64,000 bases of DNA from the NCBI GenBank assembly GCA_913055625.1, contig CAJXJW010000001.1, forward strand, positions 62,001 to 126,000, written 5' to 3'. This DNA comes from an uncultured Pseudomonadota bacterium (GTDB taxonomy: Bacteria; Pseudomonadota; Gammaproteobacteria; Steroidobacterales; Woeseiaceae). Below, one piece after another: positions 28,369 to 37,514 of the stretch. The translations under genes were made by a program, and so were the position numbers. The stretch's first letter is position 1. Each line of letters opens with the position of its first letter. The notes below the pieces were generated by a model. The model had not been told where the DNA came from. It was given only the letters and a program-made list of their open reading frames with translations, and did no database searches.

Positions 28369-29173
28369 GCAGGCCCGCCGGCGCAAGCCGCAAAAGAAGA
28401 TGCCGCGGATTCGCCTGCCGCAGATCCGGCCGGGGCGTTTCGTCGCGCCCCTGGTGGCGACCCTGATCGTGGTCGCGACCTACGAGCTCAGCTCGCACCT
28501 GCTCGATCGCGAGATCGGCGCGCTCGAGATCAGCGGGCCGTTCCAGCGCGTGTCCGCACTGCAGATCGAAGAGGCCATCGGCCACGAACTGGACGCCGGC
28601 TTCCTGGGTGCCGACCTCGACCGGGTCCGCACCGCGGTGCGCGCGCTGCCCTGGGTCGATGATGCCGCAGTCGCGCGGCGCTGGCCGAACCGGCTGGCGA
28701 TCAACGTGACGGAGCAGGTGCCGGCGGCGATCTGGGGCGAGAGCGGCCTCCTGAATACGCGCGGTGAGCTGTTCGTGGAGTCGGTCAGCCACGTGCCCGC
28801 GGAACTGCCGCGGCTGAGCGGGCCGGACGGACGCTCGCCCGACGTCGCGCGGCGCTACCTCGACATTCGCGAGCGGCTGATCCCGATCGGCCTCGACGTG
28901 CGCAGCGTGCACCTCGACGAACGCGGCGCCTGGGAGCTGGCGCTGACGAACGGCGTGGAAGTACGCCTGGGCCGCCGTGACGTCGATCGTCGGGCCGACC
29001 TGTTCGTCGATATCGTCGCCGACCTGATCACGGGCCGCGCGGCGGACATTGACCACGTCGACATGCGCTACAGCAACGGCTTCACGGTCGGCTGGAAAGC
29101 CGATGCGGCGCCGACGGATGACGATTCGGAAACGGGCGGGCAGGAGATGCTCGCCCTGCGGGGTAACGAGTAA
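28358..29173 (+). CDS. ftsQ: Cell division protein FtsQ
   Basis: FtsQ nucleates the FtsQBL complex. The 271-aa bitopic protein starts with a very basic cytoplasmic tail (residues 3-30, many Arg/Lys), followed by a membrane segment (about 30-48) and a periplasmic POTRA domain (IGALEISGPFQRVSALQI) plus a beta domain with WPNRLAINVTEQVPAAIWGE broken by the usual Pro. Fit to length, topology and position is good. Three bases separate it from ftsA. Confidence 0.94.
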   Translation: MARKQARRRKPQKKMPRIRLPQIRPGRFVAPLVATLIVVATYELSSHLLDREIGALEISGPFQRVSALQIEEAIGHELDAGFLGADLDRVRTAVRALPWVDDAAVARRWPNRLAINVTEQVPAAIWGESGLLNTRGELFVESVSHVPAELPRLSGPDGRSPDVARRYLDIRERLIPIGLDVRSVHLDERGAWELALTNGVEVRLGRRDVDRRADLFVDIVADLITGRAADIDHVDMRYSNGFTVGWKADAAPTDDDSETGGQEMLALRGNE

Positions 29174-29176
29174 GAC

Positions 29177-30415
29177 ATGTCGAAACGCGGTGACAAGAAC
29201 CTGATCGTGGGCCTGGACATCGGCACGTCCAAGGTCGTCGCCATCGTCGGTGAAATCAACGAGGACGGCGACATCGAGGTGGTCGGTATCGGCTCGCACC
29301 CCTCGCGCGGGCTGAAGAAGGGCGTCGTCGTCAATATCGAGTCGACGGTGCATTCGATCCAGCGCGCGGTCGAGGAAGCGGAGCTGATGGCTGGCTGTGA
29401 CATCCACTCGGTGTACACCGGGATCGCCGGCAGCCACGTCCGCAGCCTGAACTCGCACGGCATCGTCGGCATCCGCGACTCGGAGGTCAGCGCGGGCGAC
29501 GTCGACCGCGTCATCGACGCGGCGCGCGCGGTCGCGATTCCGGCGGACCAGAAGATCCTGCACATCCTTCCCCAGGAGTACGTGATCGACGGGCAGGAAG
29601 GCATTCGAGAACCCGTCGGCATGTCCGGTGTCCGTCTCGAGGCCAAGGTGCACATGGTGACGGGGGCCGAGAGCGCGGCGCAGAACATCGTGAAGTGCGT
29701 GCAGCGTTGCGGGCTCGAAGTGGACGACATCGTGCTCGAGCAGCTCGCGTCCAGCTACTCGGTACTGACCGAGGACGAGAAGGAGCTCGGATCCTGCATC
29801 GTCGACATCGGCGGCGGAACGACGGATATCGCGGTGTTCCTGCACGGCGCGATCCAGCACACGGCTGTGATCCCGATCGCGGGCGACCAGGTCACGAACG
29901 ACATCGCGGTATCGATGCGGACGCCGACCCAGTACGCCGAGGAGATCAAGATCAAGTACGCATGCGCGCTGTCGCAGCTCGCGAACCCCGACGAGACGAT
30001 CGAGGTCCCGAGCGTCGGCGACCGGCCGCCCAGGCGCCTCGCCCGGCAGACGCTCGCCGAGATCGTCGAGCCGCGCTACGAGGAATTGTTCGGCCTGATC
30101 CGCGACGAGCTTCGGCGCAGCGGCTTCGAGGAGCTGATCGCGGCCGGCATCGTCATTACCGGCGGCAGCGCGAAGATGGAAGGCGCCGTCGAGCTGGCCG
30201 AGGAGGTGTTTCACATGCCGGTGCGCCTCGGCGCCCCGCAGTATGTCGGCGGCCTGAAGGAGGTGATCCGGAACCCGATTCACGCGACCGGCGTCGGCCT
30301 GTTGCTGTACGGCTACGAGAACCTGGTTCGTCGCGGCCGCCGGTCCACGCCGGTGTCGACGAACATCAGCGACGTCTGGAACCGCATGAAGTCGTGGTTC
30401 CAGAAACAGTTTTAG
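29177..30415 (+). CDS. ftsA: Cell division protein FtsA
   Basis: FtsA is the actin-like protein that ties FtsZ to the membrane. The 412-aa protein has the phosphate loops VGLDIGTSKVVAIVGE and VDIGGGTTDIAVF, the 1C subdomain in the first half, ITGGSAKMEG, and a C-terminal amphipathic helix (RMKSWFQKQF) that binds membrane. It starts 3 bp after ftsQ and lies 93 bp before ftsZ. Confidence 0.97.
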   Translation: MSKRGDKNLIVGLDIGTSKVVAIVGEINEDGDIEVVGIGSHPSRGLKKGVVVNIESTVHSIQRAVEEAELMAGCDIHSVYTGIAGSHVRSLNSHGIVGIRDSEVSAGDVDRVIDAARAVAIPADQKILHILPQEYVIDGQEGIREPVGMSGVRLEAKVHMVTGAESAAQNIVKCVQRCGLEVDDIVLEQLASSYSVLTEDEKELGSCIVDIGGGTTDIAVFLHGAIQHTAVIPIAGDQVTNDIAVSMRTPTQYAEEIKIKYACALSQLANPDETIEVPSVGDRPPRRLARQTLAEIVEPRYEELFGLIRDELRRSGFEELIAAGIVITGGSAKMEGAVELAEEVFHMPVRLGAPQYVGGLKEVIRNPIHATGVGLLLYGYENLVRRGRRSTPVSTNISDVWNRMKSWFQKQF

Positions 30416-30419
30416 GAGC

Positions 30420-30437
30420 CCGGTGCGCAGGCACCGG
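30420..30437 (+). promoter_or_regulatory. Perfect hairpin in the ftsA-ftsZ leader
   Basis: CCGGTGC-GCAG-GCACCGG forms a 7-bp stem with a 4-nt loop just after the ftsA stop. No T tract follows, so it is unlikely to be a simple terminator. It could act as an mRNA-processing or stability element setting the FtsZ:FtsA ratio. This is the only gap above 20 bp inside the run from rsmH to ftsZ. Confidence 0.4.
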
Positions 30438-30508
30438 TGGGTATGGAGTGGGGTAGTGAGTGCCCCGAAACGAAGCGATAACTGGGTCAACCAGCGGAGG
30501 TTAAACGG

Positions 30509-31651
30509 ATGTTTGAATTGATGGATGCGCACAGCCAGAGTGCTGTGATCAAGGTAATCGGCGTCGGCGGCGGCGGCGGCAACGCCGTGGCGCACATGGT
30601 GAACGCCGGCATCGAAGGCGTGGAATTCATCTGCGCGAACACGGATGCGCAGGCGCTGAAGGGCTCACGGGTCCGCACGTCGTTGCAGATCGGCTGCAAC
30701 ATCACGAAGGGCCTGGGCGCGGGCGCCAACCCGGATATCGGCCGGCAGGCGGCCATGGAGGACCGCGACCGGATCCACGAAGTGATCGAAGGCGCCGACA
30801 TGCTCTTCATCACCGCCGGCATGGGCGGCGGCACCGGCACCGGCGCGGCACCGATTGTCGCGCAGGTGGCGAAGGAACTCGGCATCCTCACGGTCGCCGT
30901 CGTGACGAAGCCGTTCCTGATGGAAGGCGGTAAGCGCATGGCGATCGCGGATCACGGCATCAGCGAACTCGGCAAGTACGTCGACTCGCTCATCACGATC
31001 CCGAACGAAAAGCTGCTCACCGTGCTCGGCGGCGACACGACGCTGCTGGACGCGTTCAAGTCGGCGAACCAGGTGCTGCAGGGTGCGGTGCAGGGCATCG
31101 CGGAACTCATCACGCGGCCGGGACTGATCAACGTCGACTTTGCCGACGTCAAGACGGTCATGGCCGAGATGGGCATGGCGATGATGGGCTCGGGTTCGTC
31201 GTCCGGCGAAGATCGCGCGCGCGAGGCGGCCGAGGCGGCCATCTCCAGCCCGCTGCTGGAAGACATCAACCTGGCCGGCGCGAATGGCATCCTGGTCAAC
31301 GTCACCGCGGGCATGGACCTGTCGATCGGCGAATTCCAGGAAGTCGGCAACACGGTGAAGGAGTTCGCGTCGGACGACGCGACCGTCGTCGTCGGCACCG
31401 TGATCGATCCGGACATGACCGATCGCATCCGTGTCACGGTCGTTGCGACCGGGCTGGGCCAGAGCGCGGCACAGGCGGAAGCGCCGATGCGCATCGTTCG
31501 GCGCCCGGCACGGCAGCCGGAGCCGAACTACCACGGCCTCGACAAGCCGACGGTTCAACGCAAGCGCGCGGTCGGCGACGGCCTGGAGCAGGGCGGCCTG
31601 CAGGAAGAACTGCTCGACATCCCGGCATTCCTGCGCCGGCAGGCGGACTGA
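30509..31651 (+). CDS. ftsZ: Cell division GTPase FtsZ
   Basis: FtsZ is the tubulin-like GTPase that forms the cytokinetic ring. The 380-aa protein has IGVGGGGGNAV at the N-terminus, the GTP signature GGGTGTGAAP, the NVDFADVKTVM T7-loop region and a conserved C-terminal peptide (LLDIPAFLRRQAD) that binds FtsA and ZapD. A strong GGAGG ribosome site precedes the ATG. It closes the dcw cluster proper. Confidence 0.98.
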   Translation: MFELMDAHSQSAVIKVIGVGGGGGNAVAHMVNAGIEGVEFICANTDAQALKGSRVRTSLQIGCNITKGLGAGANPDIGRQAAMEDRDRIHEVIEGADMLFITAGMGGGTGTGAAPIVAQVAKELGILTVAVVTKPFLMEGGKRMAIADHGISELGKYVDSLITIPNEKLLTVLGGDTTLLDAFKSANQVLQGAVQGIAELITRPGLINVDFADVKTVMAEMGMAMMGSGSSSGEDRAREAAEAAISSPLLEDINLAGANGILVNVTAGMDLSIGEFQEVGNTVKEFASDDATVVVGTVIDPDMTDRIRVTVVATGLGQSAAQAEAPMRIVRRPARQPEPNYHGLDKPTVQRKRAVGDGLEQGGLQEELLDIPAFLRRQAD

Positions 31652-31710
31652 GGGCCAACAGGGACGACACGGCCGACGCGCCACTCACACGCGTCGACCG
31701 CCACCTCCGC

Positions 31711-31749
31711 AGAGCCGGCCCGGGCAAACCCGGGCCGGCCCGTTCTCTG
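31711..31749 (+). terminator. Strong hairpin after ftsZ
   Basis: GCCGGCCCGGG (31714-31724), loop CAAA, and CCCGGGCCGGC (31729-31739) form a perfect 11-bp stem flanked by AGA and TCTCT. The tail is only moderately T-rich. It likely separates ftsZ transcription from lpxC. Confidence 0.6.
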
Positions 31750-31808
31750 CCCTCCCGCGAGCGACTTCCAGTGACACCTGATAGAAGTTGCCTAAATCAC
31801 TGATAATC

Positions 31809-31838
31809 TTGAAGACGTCGAAAGGCCTGTGCTAGGCT
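31809..31838 (+). promoter_or_regulatory. Possible upstream lpxC promoter (extended -10)
   Basis: TTGAAG (31809-31814), an 18-bp spacer and TAGGCT (31833-31838) with a TGC extension directly before the -10. Confidence 0.4.
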
Positions 31839-31847
31839 TTTGCGGGC

Positions 31848-31875
31848 TTGAAACCGCGCTGAAACGACCTATTCT
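31848..31875 (+). promoter_or_regulatory. Predicted lpxC promoter
   Basis: TTGAAA (31848-31853), a 16-bp spacer and TATTCT (31870-31875). Transcription would begin near 31882, leaving a leader of about 40 nt before the lpxC ATG. Confidence 0.55.
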
Positions 31876-31922
31876 TTAACAACCCGATCCCGCCTCGCCG
31901 AAAGCCGACTTTTCCCTTGCCG

Positions 31923-32831
31923 ATGCTGCGACAACGAACCCTGAAGACCGCGGTCCGCGCTACCGGCGTCGGGCTGCACACCGGCGAGAAGGTGTACATG
32001 ACGCTGCGCCCGGCATCCGAGAATTCCGGCATCATGTTCCACCGCATGGACCTCGACGAACCCGTCGACGTGCCGGCGGACCCGATGCTGGTGGGCGAAA
32101 CGATGCTGGGCACCACGCTGGTCAGGGACGGCGTCAAGGTCGCGACCGTCGAACACCTCATGTCGGCGCTGGCCGGCCTTGGCATCGACAATGTCAACGT
32201 GGACCTGTCGGCGGCCGAAGTTCCCATCATGGACGGCAGCGCGGGCCCGTTCGTGTTCCTGCTGCAGTCCGCCGGCATCGAGGAACAGAACGCGCCGAAG
32301 AAGTTCGTGCGCATCCGCAAGACGGTGCGTGTCGAGCACGGCGACAAGTGGGCCGAGTTGCGGCCGTTCAACGGCTTCAAGGTGAACTTCGAGGTGTATT
32401 TCAATCACCCCGTGTTCAACAAGATCAACCAGCATGCCTCGATCGATTTCTCATCGACGTCCTTCATGAAGGAAGTCAGCCGCGCGCGGACGTTCTGTTT
32501 TCTGCGCGACGTCGAGGCGCTGCGCGAGCGCAACCTGACGCTCGGCGGCAGCATGGACAATGCGATCGTGCTGGATGATTACCGCATTCTCAACGAGGAT
32601 GGCCTGCGCTACTCGAACGAGTTCGTCATCCACAAGATCCTCGACGCGATCGGCGACATGTACCTGTTGAATCACACGCTGATCGGCGAGCTGCGAGCCT
32701 ACAAGTCCGGGCACGACCTCAACAACAAGTTGCTCCGCGCCCTGCTGGAGCAGGAAGACGCCTGGGAAGAGGTCACGTTCGAGGACTCCCGCAAGGCGCC
32801 GATTTCCTACGCGACGCCCGCCTACGCCTGA
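31923..32831 (+). CDS. lpxC: UDP-3-O-acyl-N-acetylglucosamine deacetylase LpxC
   Basis: LpxC is the zinc deacetylase catalysing the committed step of lipid A synthesis. The 302-aa protein begins [11 protein letters not shown] and shows the zinc and catalytic motifs [36 protein letters not shown] and [14 protein letters not shown] at 31917 is an alternative start, but the ATG matches the family. The C-terminus differs from E. coli, where residues near the end direct FtsH degradation. Its 3' end overlaps the opposing dciA-like gene by 10 bp. Confidence 0.97.
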   Translation: MLRQRTLKTAVRATGVGLHTGEKVYMTLRPASENSGIMFHRMDLDEPVDVPADPMLVGETMLGTTLVRDGVKVATVEHLMSALAGLGIDNVNVDLSAAEVPIMDGSAGPFVFLLQSAGIEEQNAPKKFVRIRKTVRVEHGDKWAELRPFNGFKVNFEVYFNHPVFNKINQHASIDFSSTSFMKEVSRARTFCFLRDVEALRERNLTLGGSMDNAIVLDDYRILNEDGLRYSNEFVIHKILDAIGDMYLLNHTLIGELRAYKSGHDLNNKLLRALLEQEDAWEEVTFEDSRKAPISYATPAYA

Positions 32832-33133
32832 TCGGCCTGGTGGGTCACCCGTACCGTCAGGCGCGTCGGGGCAGCGCCGGCTGATCTCGCGGCGGCGAGC
32901 ATTGCCTCCGACTCGAAGCGCAGGCGGGCCGCCCGGGCCGGGGTCGGACAGATCACGACCAGTTCCCCGTCCTCGCGTACGTTGGCGGCCAGCACGTCCG
33001 CGGCGAGTGCCGGGGGCAGCGCCGCGGCCAGTGCGCGGCACAGCGTATCCAGGGCCTGTGCGCGCCTGACGAGGTCGCCTAACTCCCCGTTTTCATTGCG
33101 ATTTAACAGATTTCCGAGCTTGTCGGCGGTCAT
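32822..33133 (-). CDS. DciA-like DUF721 protein
   Basis: The 103-aa DUF721 protein shows an N-terminal segment with [20 protein letters not shown] and a compact KH-like C-terminal part ([20 protein letters not shown]...). DciA of this family loads the replicative helicase DnaB in bacteria lacking DnaC. Full-length DciA is usually longer, so this may be a short variant. A DUF721 gene between lpxC and an M23 gene plus secA is recurrent in gammaproteobacteria. It is convergent with lpxC. Confidence 0.75.
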   Translation of the reverse strand: MTADKLGNLLNRNENGELGDLVRRAQALDTLCRALAAALPPALAADVLAANVREDGELVVICPTPARAARLRFESEAMLAAARSAGAAPTRLTVRVTHQADQA

Positions 33134-33203
33134 GATTCTGTGACGTGGTTTGCGCTTTCGGCCGGCAGGGGGTGACCCGCGTCACCCTTCAATTGCTTAA
33201 TTC

Positions 33204-33232
33204 TTGTAATAAAAACCGGCATTATGCATAGT
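33204..33232 (+). promoter_or_regulatory. Predicted promoter for riboswitch-LytM transcript
   Basis: TTGTAA (33204-33209), a 17-bp spacer and CATAGT (33227-33232) would start transcription at about 33237-33239, at the first helix of the riboswitch. The surrounding sequence is locally A+T-rich. The upstream 33134-33200 stretch shows no gene. Confidence 0.5.
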
Positions 33233-33234
33233 TT

Positions 33235-33323
33235 CCGGCACGAGAAAGGCAAAACCGCTGAAAAGCGGTGACGCAAATCCACCGGTCTAAGGGGCGCAGG
33301 CCCTACGATAGCGGGGCTGCCGA
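33235..33323 (+). ncRNA. Cyclic di-GMP-I riboswitch (GEMM-I)
   Basis: The aptamer core is intact: AAAGGCAAAACC, the GAAA tetraloop helix CCGCT-GAAA-AGCGG, TGACGCAAATCCACCGGTCTAA, a second hairpin (GGG...CCC) and the tetraloop-receptor strand ATAGCGGGGCTGCCG. The closing helix P1 pairs CGGCA (33236-33240) with TGCCG (33318-33322). Positions equivalent to Vc2 G20 (33248) and A47 (33275), which contact c-di-GMP, are G and A. G at position 20 favours c-di-GMP over 3',3'-cGAMP. It precedes the LytM/M23 gene by about 120 nt. No clear terminator is seen, so control may be on translation or by the hairpin at 33357-33383. Confidence 0.88.
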
Positions 33324-33356
33324 AGCGATGAATGACTGCGGGTTAATAATTCCAAG

Positions 33357-33383
33357 CAGACGTCGAGAGACGACCAAAGTCTG
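33357..33383 (+). promoter_or_regulatory. Hairpin between riboswitch and LytM gene (possible expression platform)
   Basis: CAGAC-GTCG (33357-33365), loop AGAGA, CGAC (33371-33374), bulge CAAA and GTCTG (33379-33383) fold into an imperfect stem. It is followed by TGCATTT, a weak T tail. It is the only clear structure between aptamer and start codon; how ligand binding would change it is not evident. Confidence 0.35.
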
Positions 33384-33446
33384 TGCATTTGCGGCTTGCA
33401 GCGCCACTTTCGTACGTAAGAGCACAGCGCACCCGAGGCGTAATCG

Positions 33447-34379
33447 ATGAATATTGTCATCTTCGGCAAGGGGCTCGGCAAGCCCCGGCAGATCAGCCTG
33501 TCCGGCCTGACGTCGGGAATCATAGCCGTGGCCATTGCCGGGATGATCGGCACGGTCTTTTTCGCCGGTGGTTACTGGTACTCGTCGCAGACCGGTTCCG
33601 GCGTCAGCGAATCCGAGCTTGCCCTGCTCGGCGAAGAACTCAAGAGCCAGCAGGAAACGATTGCGGCGATTCGCCGGGAGAACGAAGACAAGCTGGACGC
33701 GCTCGCCATTCGCATTGCCCAGCTCAATGCGCGCGGCATTCGCCTGGACGCGCTCGGCCGGCGCCTGATGGACATGGCCGAGATTGAGGACGGCGAGTTC
33801 GATTTCGATTCCGAACCCGCCATGGGCGGCCCGGAAGAGCCGGTGTACAGCGGGTCCAACGTCGCCGTCCCGGACGTGGTCGACGCGATGGCGCTGCTCG
33901 ACCGGGAGTTGACGGACCGCGAGGCCCAGCTTGCCGTGCTCGAAAGCGTCCTGATGAACGAACAGCTCAAGGAGCGCGTTTACCCGCAGGGCCGGCCCGT
34001 CAAGGCCGGCTGGATCTCGTCCTACTACGGCAAGCGCACCGACCCGTTCACCGGCAAGCCGGCAAATCACACCGGCATCGACTTCGCCGGCAAGCACGGG
34101 GCTGAAGTGGTGGCCGTGGCAGACGGCGTCGTCACCTGGTCCGGCGATCGTTACGGCTATGGCGTGATGGTCGAGCTGAACCACGGCAGCGGCTATTCGA
34201 CACGGTATGCGCACAATTCCGAGAACCTGGTGCAGGTGGGTGACGAGGTCCGCAAGGGCCAGGTGATCGCGCGAATGGGCGAGTCGGGCCGAGCCACCGG
34301 GCCGAACCTCCATTTCGAAGTCCTGCGCAACGGGCAGCGCGTCAACCCGGTCAGCTTCATTCGGGACGCCTCCCAGTAA
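33447..34379 (+). CDS. LytM/M23-domain envelope protein, catalytic site altered
   Basis: The 310-aa protein has a short cytoplasmic tail, one membrane segment (about residues 25-45), a coiled-coil stretch (55-105) and a C-terminal LytM (M23) domain from about residue 180. The zinc ligands H208, D212 (HTGID) and H289, and the helper H256 (RYAHNS), are present. The first His of the HxH catalytic motif is Asn287 (GPNLHFE). This suggests reduced or absent endopeptidase activity, as in the amidase activators NlpD/EnvC. GAGG precedes the ATG. It is expressed behind the c-di-GMP riboswitch and sits before secA. Confidence 0.85.
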   Translation: MNIVIFGKGLGKPRQISLSGLTSGIIAVAIAGMIGTVFFAGGYWYSSQTGSGVSESELALLGEELKSQQETIAAIRRENEDKLDALAIRIAQLNARGIRLDALGRRLMDMAEIEDGEFDFDSEPAMGGPEEPVYSGSNVAVPDVVDAMALLDRELTDREAQLAVLESVLMNEQLKERVYPQGRPVKAGWISSYYGKRTDPFTGKPANHTGIDFAGKHGAEVVAVADGVVTWSGDRYGYGVMVELNHGSGYSTRYAHNSENLVQVGDEVRKGQVIARMGESGRATGPNLHFEVLRNGQRVNPVSFIRDASQ

Positions 34380-34523
34380 CACCCGATCCGGCGTATCGCC
34401 GGGGCGCCGGGTCCGGCGGCCCGCGTGACATCGCGCCCTTGTGATCGCGAAATCTGCCCACAAATGACGGTTTTACCGGGCGAATGTCGACCGGATTGGT
34501 TTCTATTGAGCGCCGCAAAACCC

Positions 34524-34529
34524 TAAAAT
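34524..34529 (+). promoter_or_regulatory. Possible -10 of a secA promoter
   Basis: TAAAAT lies 60 bp before the secA GTG. No convincing -35 is at 16-18 bp upstream, so this is weak. The secA leader 34380-34589 otherwise holds GC-rich inverted repeats (for example CCGGCG-TAT-CGCCGG at 34388-34402) and no secM-like gene. Confidence 0.3.
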
Positions 34530-34589
34530 AGCGCGCTTTGTGCGGCCACCCCGGCGGGGTGCCCGCGGTGTCCGATGCAGGAGGCCTTC

Positions 34590-37514
34590 GTGGCAAACTT
34601 TCTCACCCGACTGTTCGGCAGTCGCAATCAGCGGCTGTTGCGCCGGTATTCGCGGGTCGTGGACAGGATCAATGCGCTGGAACCCGAGATCAAGGCGCTC
34701 GACGACGAGCAGCTTCGCGAGCGTACGCCGGCTTTCCGTGCACGGCTCGCGGACGGTGAGACCCTGGACGACCTGCTGCCGGAGGCCTTCGCCGTCGCGC
34801 GCGAGGCTGCGGTTCGCGCGCTCGGCATGCGGCCTTTCGACGTACAGCTCATCGGCGGCATGGTCCTGCACGACGGCAACATCGCCGAGATGCGCACCGG
34901 CGAGGGCAAGACGCTGGTCGCGACGCTGCCCGCTTACCTGAACGCCCTGTCCGGCGACGGCGTGCACGTCGTCACGGTGAATGAATACCTGGCACAACGC
35001 GACGCCGACTGGATGCGTCCGGTCTACGAGTTCCTCGGGATGACCGTCGGGGTTTCAAAAAGCGGCCAGACGCCGGACGAGAAGCGCGCGGCCTACGGGT
35101 CGGACATCACGTATGCCACGAACAACGAACTCGGCTTCGACTACCTCCGCGACAACCTCGCTTTTTCGACCGCGGACCGGGCGCAGCGTGCGCTGAACTT
35201 CGCCATTGTCGACGAGGTCGATTCGATTCTCATCGACGAGGCGCGGACGCCGCTGATCATCTCCGGTCCGGCGGAGGCGAGTACGGACCTGTACGCGCAG
35301 ATCAACAAGCTCATTCCAAAGCTCACATCGCACGATGATGGCGGCGAACCGACGAACTATGACATCGGCGCCAAGAAGATTGCGCTCGTCGACCGCAACG
35401 GCCGACCCGTGCGGATTCCCGGCCAGGAAGGCGACGCGGTGCCCCTCGAAGTGGCGATCGATTATGCGGAGTCACAGACGTCCGACGTCGTGCTGAAGGA
35501 CGATTCGACCAAGCCGGTCACCTGCGTCCTGTTGCCGCGCGGCGACTACACGATCGACGAGAAGGCCAAGCAGGCGCACATGACGGAGGAGGGCAACGAG
35601 AAGATCGAAGCCCTGATGGCGCGTGCGGGGCTGCTCCAGGACGGCGAGAGCCTGTACGACGCTGCGAACATTCGACTGGTTCACCACCTGAACGCAGCGT
35701 TGCGCGCGCACGCGATCTACCAGCGCGACGTGGACTACATCGTCAAGGACGGCGAGATCGTCATCGTGGACGAGTTCACCGGGCGCACGATGCCGGGCCG
35801 CCGCTGGTCCGACGGCCTGCACCAGGCCATCGAAGCGAAGGAAGGCGTTGCGATCAAGCAGGAAAACCAGACGATCGCGTCGATCACGTTCCAGAACTAC
35901 TTCCGGCTCTACAACAACCTGTCCGGCATGACCGGCACCGCGGACACGGAGGCGTTCGAGTTCCAGTCGATCTACGGTCTCGAGGTCGTCGTGATCCCGA
36001 CGCACAAGCCGATGATTCGCAAGGACGAGCCGGACCTCGTCTACCTGACGCAATCGGACAAGTTCGAGGCGATCATCGAGGACATCCGCGACTGCCGCGA
36101 GCGCGGGCAGCCCGTCCTCGTCGGCACGACGTCTATCGAGACTTCCGAACTCCTGTCGGGAATCCTCAAAAAGCACCGTATCGAGCACGACGTGTTGAAC
36201 GCGAAGCAGCACGAGCGTGAAGCGCACATCGTGCAGAACGCCGGCAAGCCCGGCGCGATCACGATCGCGACGAACATGGCCGGCCGTGGCACGGACATCG
36301 TGCTGGGCGGCAATTTCGAAGCACGGCTCGCGGAAGCGGGCGAAGGCGCGGACGAGGCGGCGATCCGCGCCGAATGGCAGAAGAGCCACGACGCCGTGAT
36401 CGAGGCCGGTGGCCTGCACATCATAGGCACGGAGCGTCACGAGTCGCGGCGCATCGACAACCAGCTGCGCGGCCGCTCCGGACGCCAGGGCGACCCCGGC
36501 TCGAGTCGCTTCTACCTGTCGATGGAAGACACGCTGATGCGCATCTTCGGCGATCCGGAACGCACGAAAGCCCTGTTGTCGCGGGCCGGCATGCGCGAGG
36601 GTGAGGCGATCGAGAGCAAGCTGCTGTCCCGCCAGATCGAACGCGCGCAGCGGAAGGTGGAGGCGCACAACTTCGACATCCGCAAGAACCTGCTCGAGTA
36701 CGACGACGTCGCGAACGACCAGCGCAAGGTCGTGTATCACCAGCGGTCGGATCTGATGGATGCCGACGACATCAGCGACGCAATCGCGGCCATTCGTGAG
36801 GAGGTCATCGGCAACGTGGTCTCCCTGCACATTCCGCCGGGCAGCCTCGAGGAGCAGTGGGATACCGAGGGCCTCACGAACGCCCTCGAATCCGATTTCG
36901 CGCTCAACCTCGACATCGGCAAGGCCGTGCACGAGGACAAGTCCCTGAATGACGACGGTATCCGCGAGATGTGCGTCAAAGCCGCGAACGACGCGTACGC
37001 GGAGAAGGAAGCCACGGTCGGCGGCGAGCTGATGCGCAGCGTCGAGAAGCAGGTGATGCTGCGACAGCTCGACAATCACTGGAAAGAGCACCTGGCGGCG
37101 ATGGACCACCTGCGCCAGGGTATCGGCCTCAGGAGCTACGCGCAGAAGAACCCGAAGCAGGAGTACAAGCGCGAAGCCTTCGAAATGTTTGCCGAACTGC
37201 TGGAGCAGGTGAAACACGACACGATCAGCATTCTCGCGCGCATCCGTATCCAGAGCGAGGAAGAGCTCGCGAAAATGCAGGAACAGCGGCGCCGCGCGGC
37301 GGCGTTGCAGTACAAGCATGCGGAGGCCAGCGCGCTCGGACAGGGTGCGCCCGCGGCCGGTGCGCCGCCGCCGTCGCCCGGCGCACTGCCGGCCCGGCCG
37401 TCGGAAGCGCCCGTGGAGACGTTTGTGCGCAATGCGCGCAAGGTCGGCCGCAACGAGCCCTGTCCCTGCGGCTCGGGCAAGAAGTACAAGCAATGCCACG
37501 GCAGGCTGTCCTGA
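34590..37514 (+). CDS. secA: Preprotein translocase ATPase SecA
   Basis: SecA drives protein export through SecYEG. From a GTG at 34590, five bases after a perfect AGGAGG, the protein is 974 aa. It shows [17 protein letters not shown] (Walker A), [17 protein letters not shown] (Walker B), [22 protein letters not shown], and the [12 protein letters not shown] block. The last 22 residues form a SEC-C zinc site ([14 protein letters not shown]) for SecB and lipid binding. There is an insertion of about 70-80 residues in the region after residue 240 relative to compact SecAs, common in gammaproteobacteria. It overlaps mutT by 22 bp. Confidence 0.97.
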   Translation: MANFLTRLFGSRNQRLLRRYSRVVDRINALEPEIKALDDEQLRERTPAFRARLADGETLDDLLPEAFAVAREAAVRALGMRPFDVQLIGGMVLHDGNIAEMRTGEGKTLVATLPAYLNALSGDGVHVVTVNEYLAQRDADWMRPVYEFLGMTVGVSKSGQTPDEKRAAYGSDITYATNNELGFDYLRDNLAFSTADRAQRALNFAIVDEVDSILIDEARTPLIISGPAEASTDLYAQINKLIPKLTSHDDGGEPTNYDIGAKKIALVDRNGRPVRIPGQEGDAVPLEVAIDYAESQTSDVVLKDDSTKPVTCVLLPRGDYTIDEKAKQAHMTEEGNEKIEALMARAGLLQDGESLYDAANIRLVHHLNAALRAHAIYQRDVDYIVKDGEIVIVDEFTGRTMPGRRWSDGLHQAIEAKEGVAIKQENQTIASITFQNYFRLYNNLSGMTGTADTEAFEFQSIYGLEVVVIPTHKPMIRKDEPDLVYLTQSDKFEAIIEDIRDCRERGQPVLVGTTSIETSELLSGILKKHRIEHDVLNAKQHEREAHIVQNAGKPGAITIATNMAGRGTDIVLGGNFEARLAEAGEGADEAAIRAEWQKSHDAVIEAGGLHIIGTERHESRRIDNQLRGRSGRQGDPGSSRFYLSMEDTLMRIFGDPERTKALLSRAGMREGEAIESKLLSRQIERAQRKVEAHNFDIRKNLLEYDDVANDQRKVVYHQRSDLMDADDISDAIAAIREEVIGNVVSLHIPPGSLEEQWDTEGLTNALESDFALNLDIGKAVHEDKSLNDDGIREMCVKAANDAYAEKEATVGGELMRSVEKQVMLRQLDNHWKEHLAAMDHLRQGIGLRSYAQKNPKQEYKREAFEMFAELLEQVKHDTISILARIRIQSEEELAKMQEQRRRAAALQYKHAEASALGQGAPAAGAPPPSPGALPARPSEAPVETFVRNARKVGRNEPCPCGSGKKYKQCHGRLS

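Noticed and set aside
28355..30595. Long minus-strand frame opposite ftsQ-ftsA
   Set aside because: Composition is that of a complementary-strand shadow, and ftsQ and ftsA are unmistakable on the plus strand.
34380..34589. secM-like arrest peptide gene upstream of secA
   Set aside because: No open frame with a signal peptide and arrest motif lies between the LytM gene and secA.
35472..37499. 675-codon minus-strand frame opposite secA
   Set aside because: Shadow of the secA reading frame; repeated Val/Arg/Leu/Asp pattern only.
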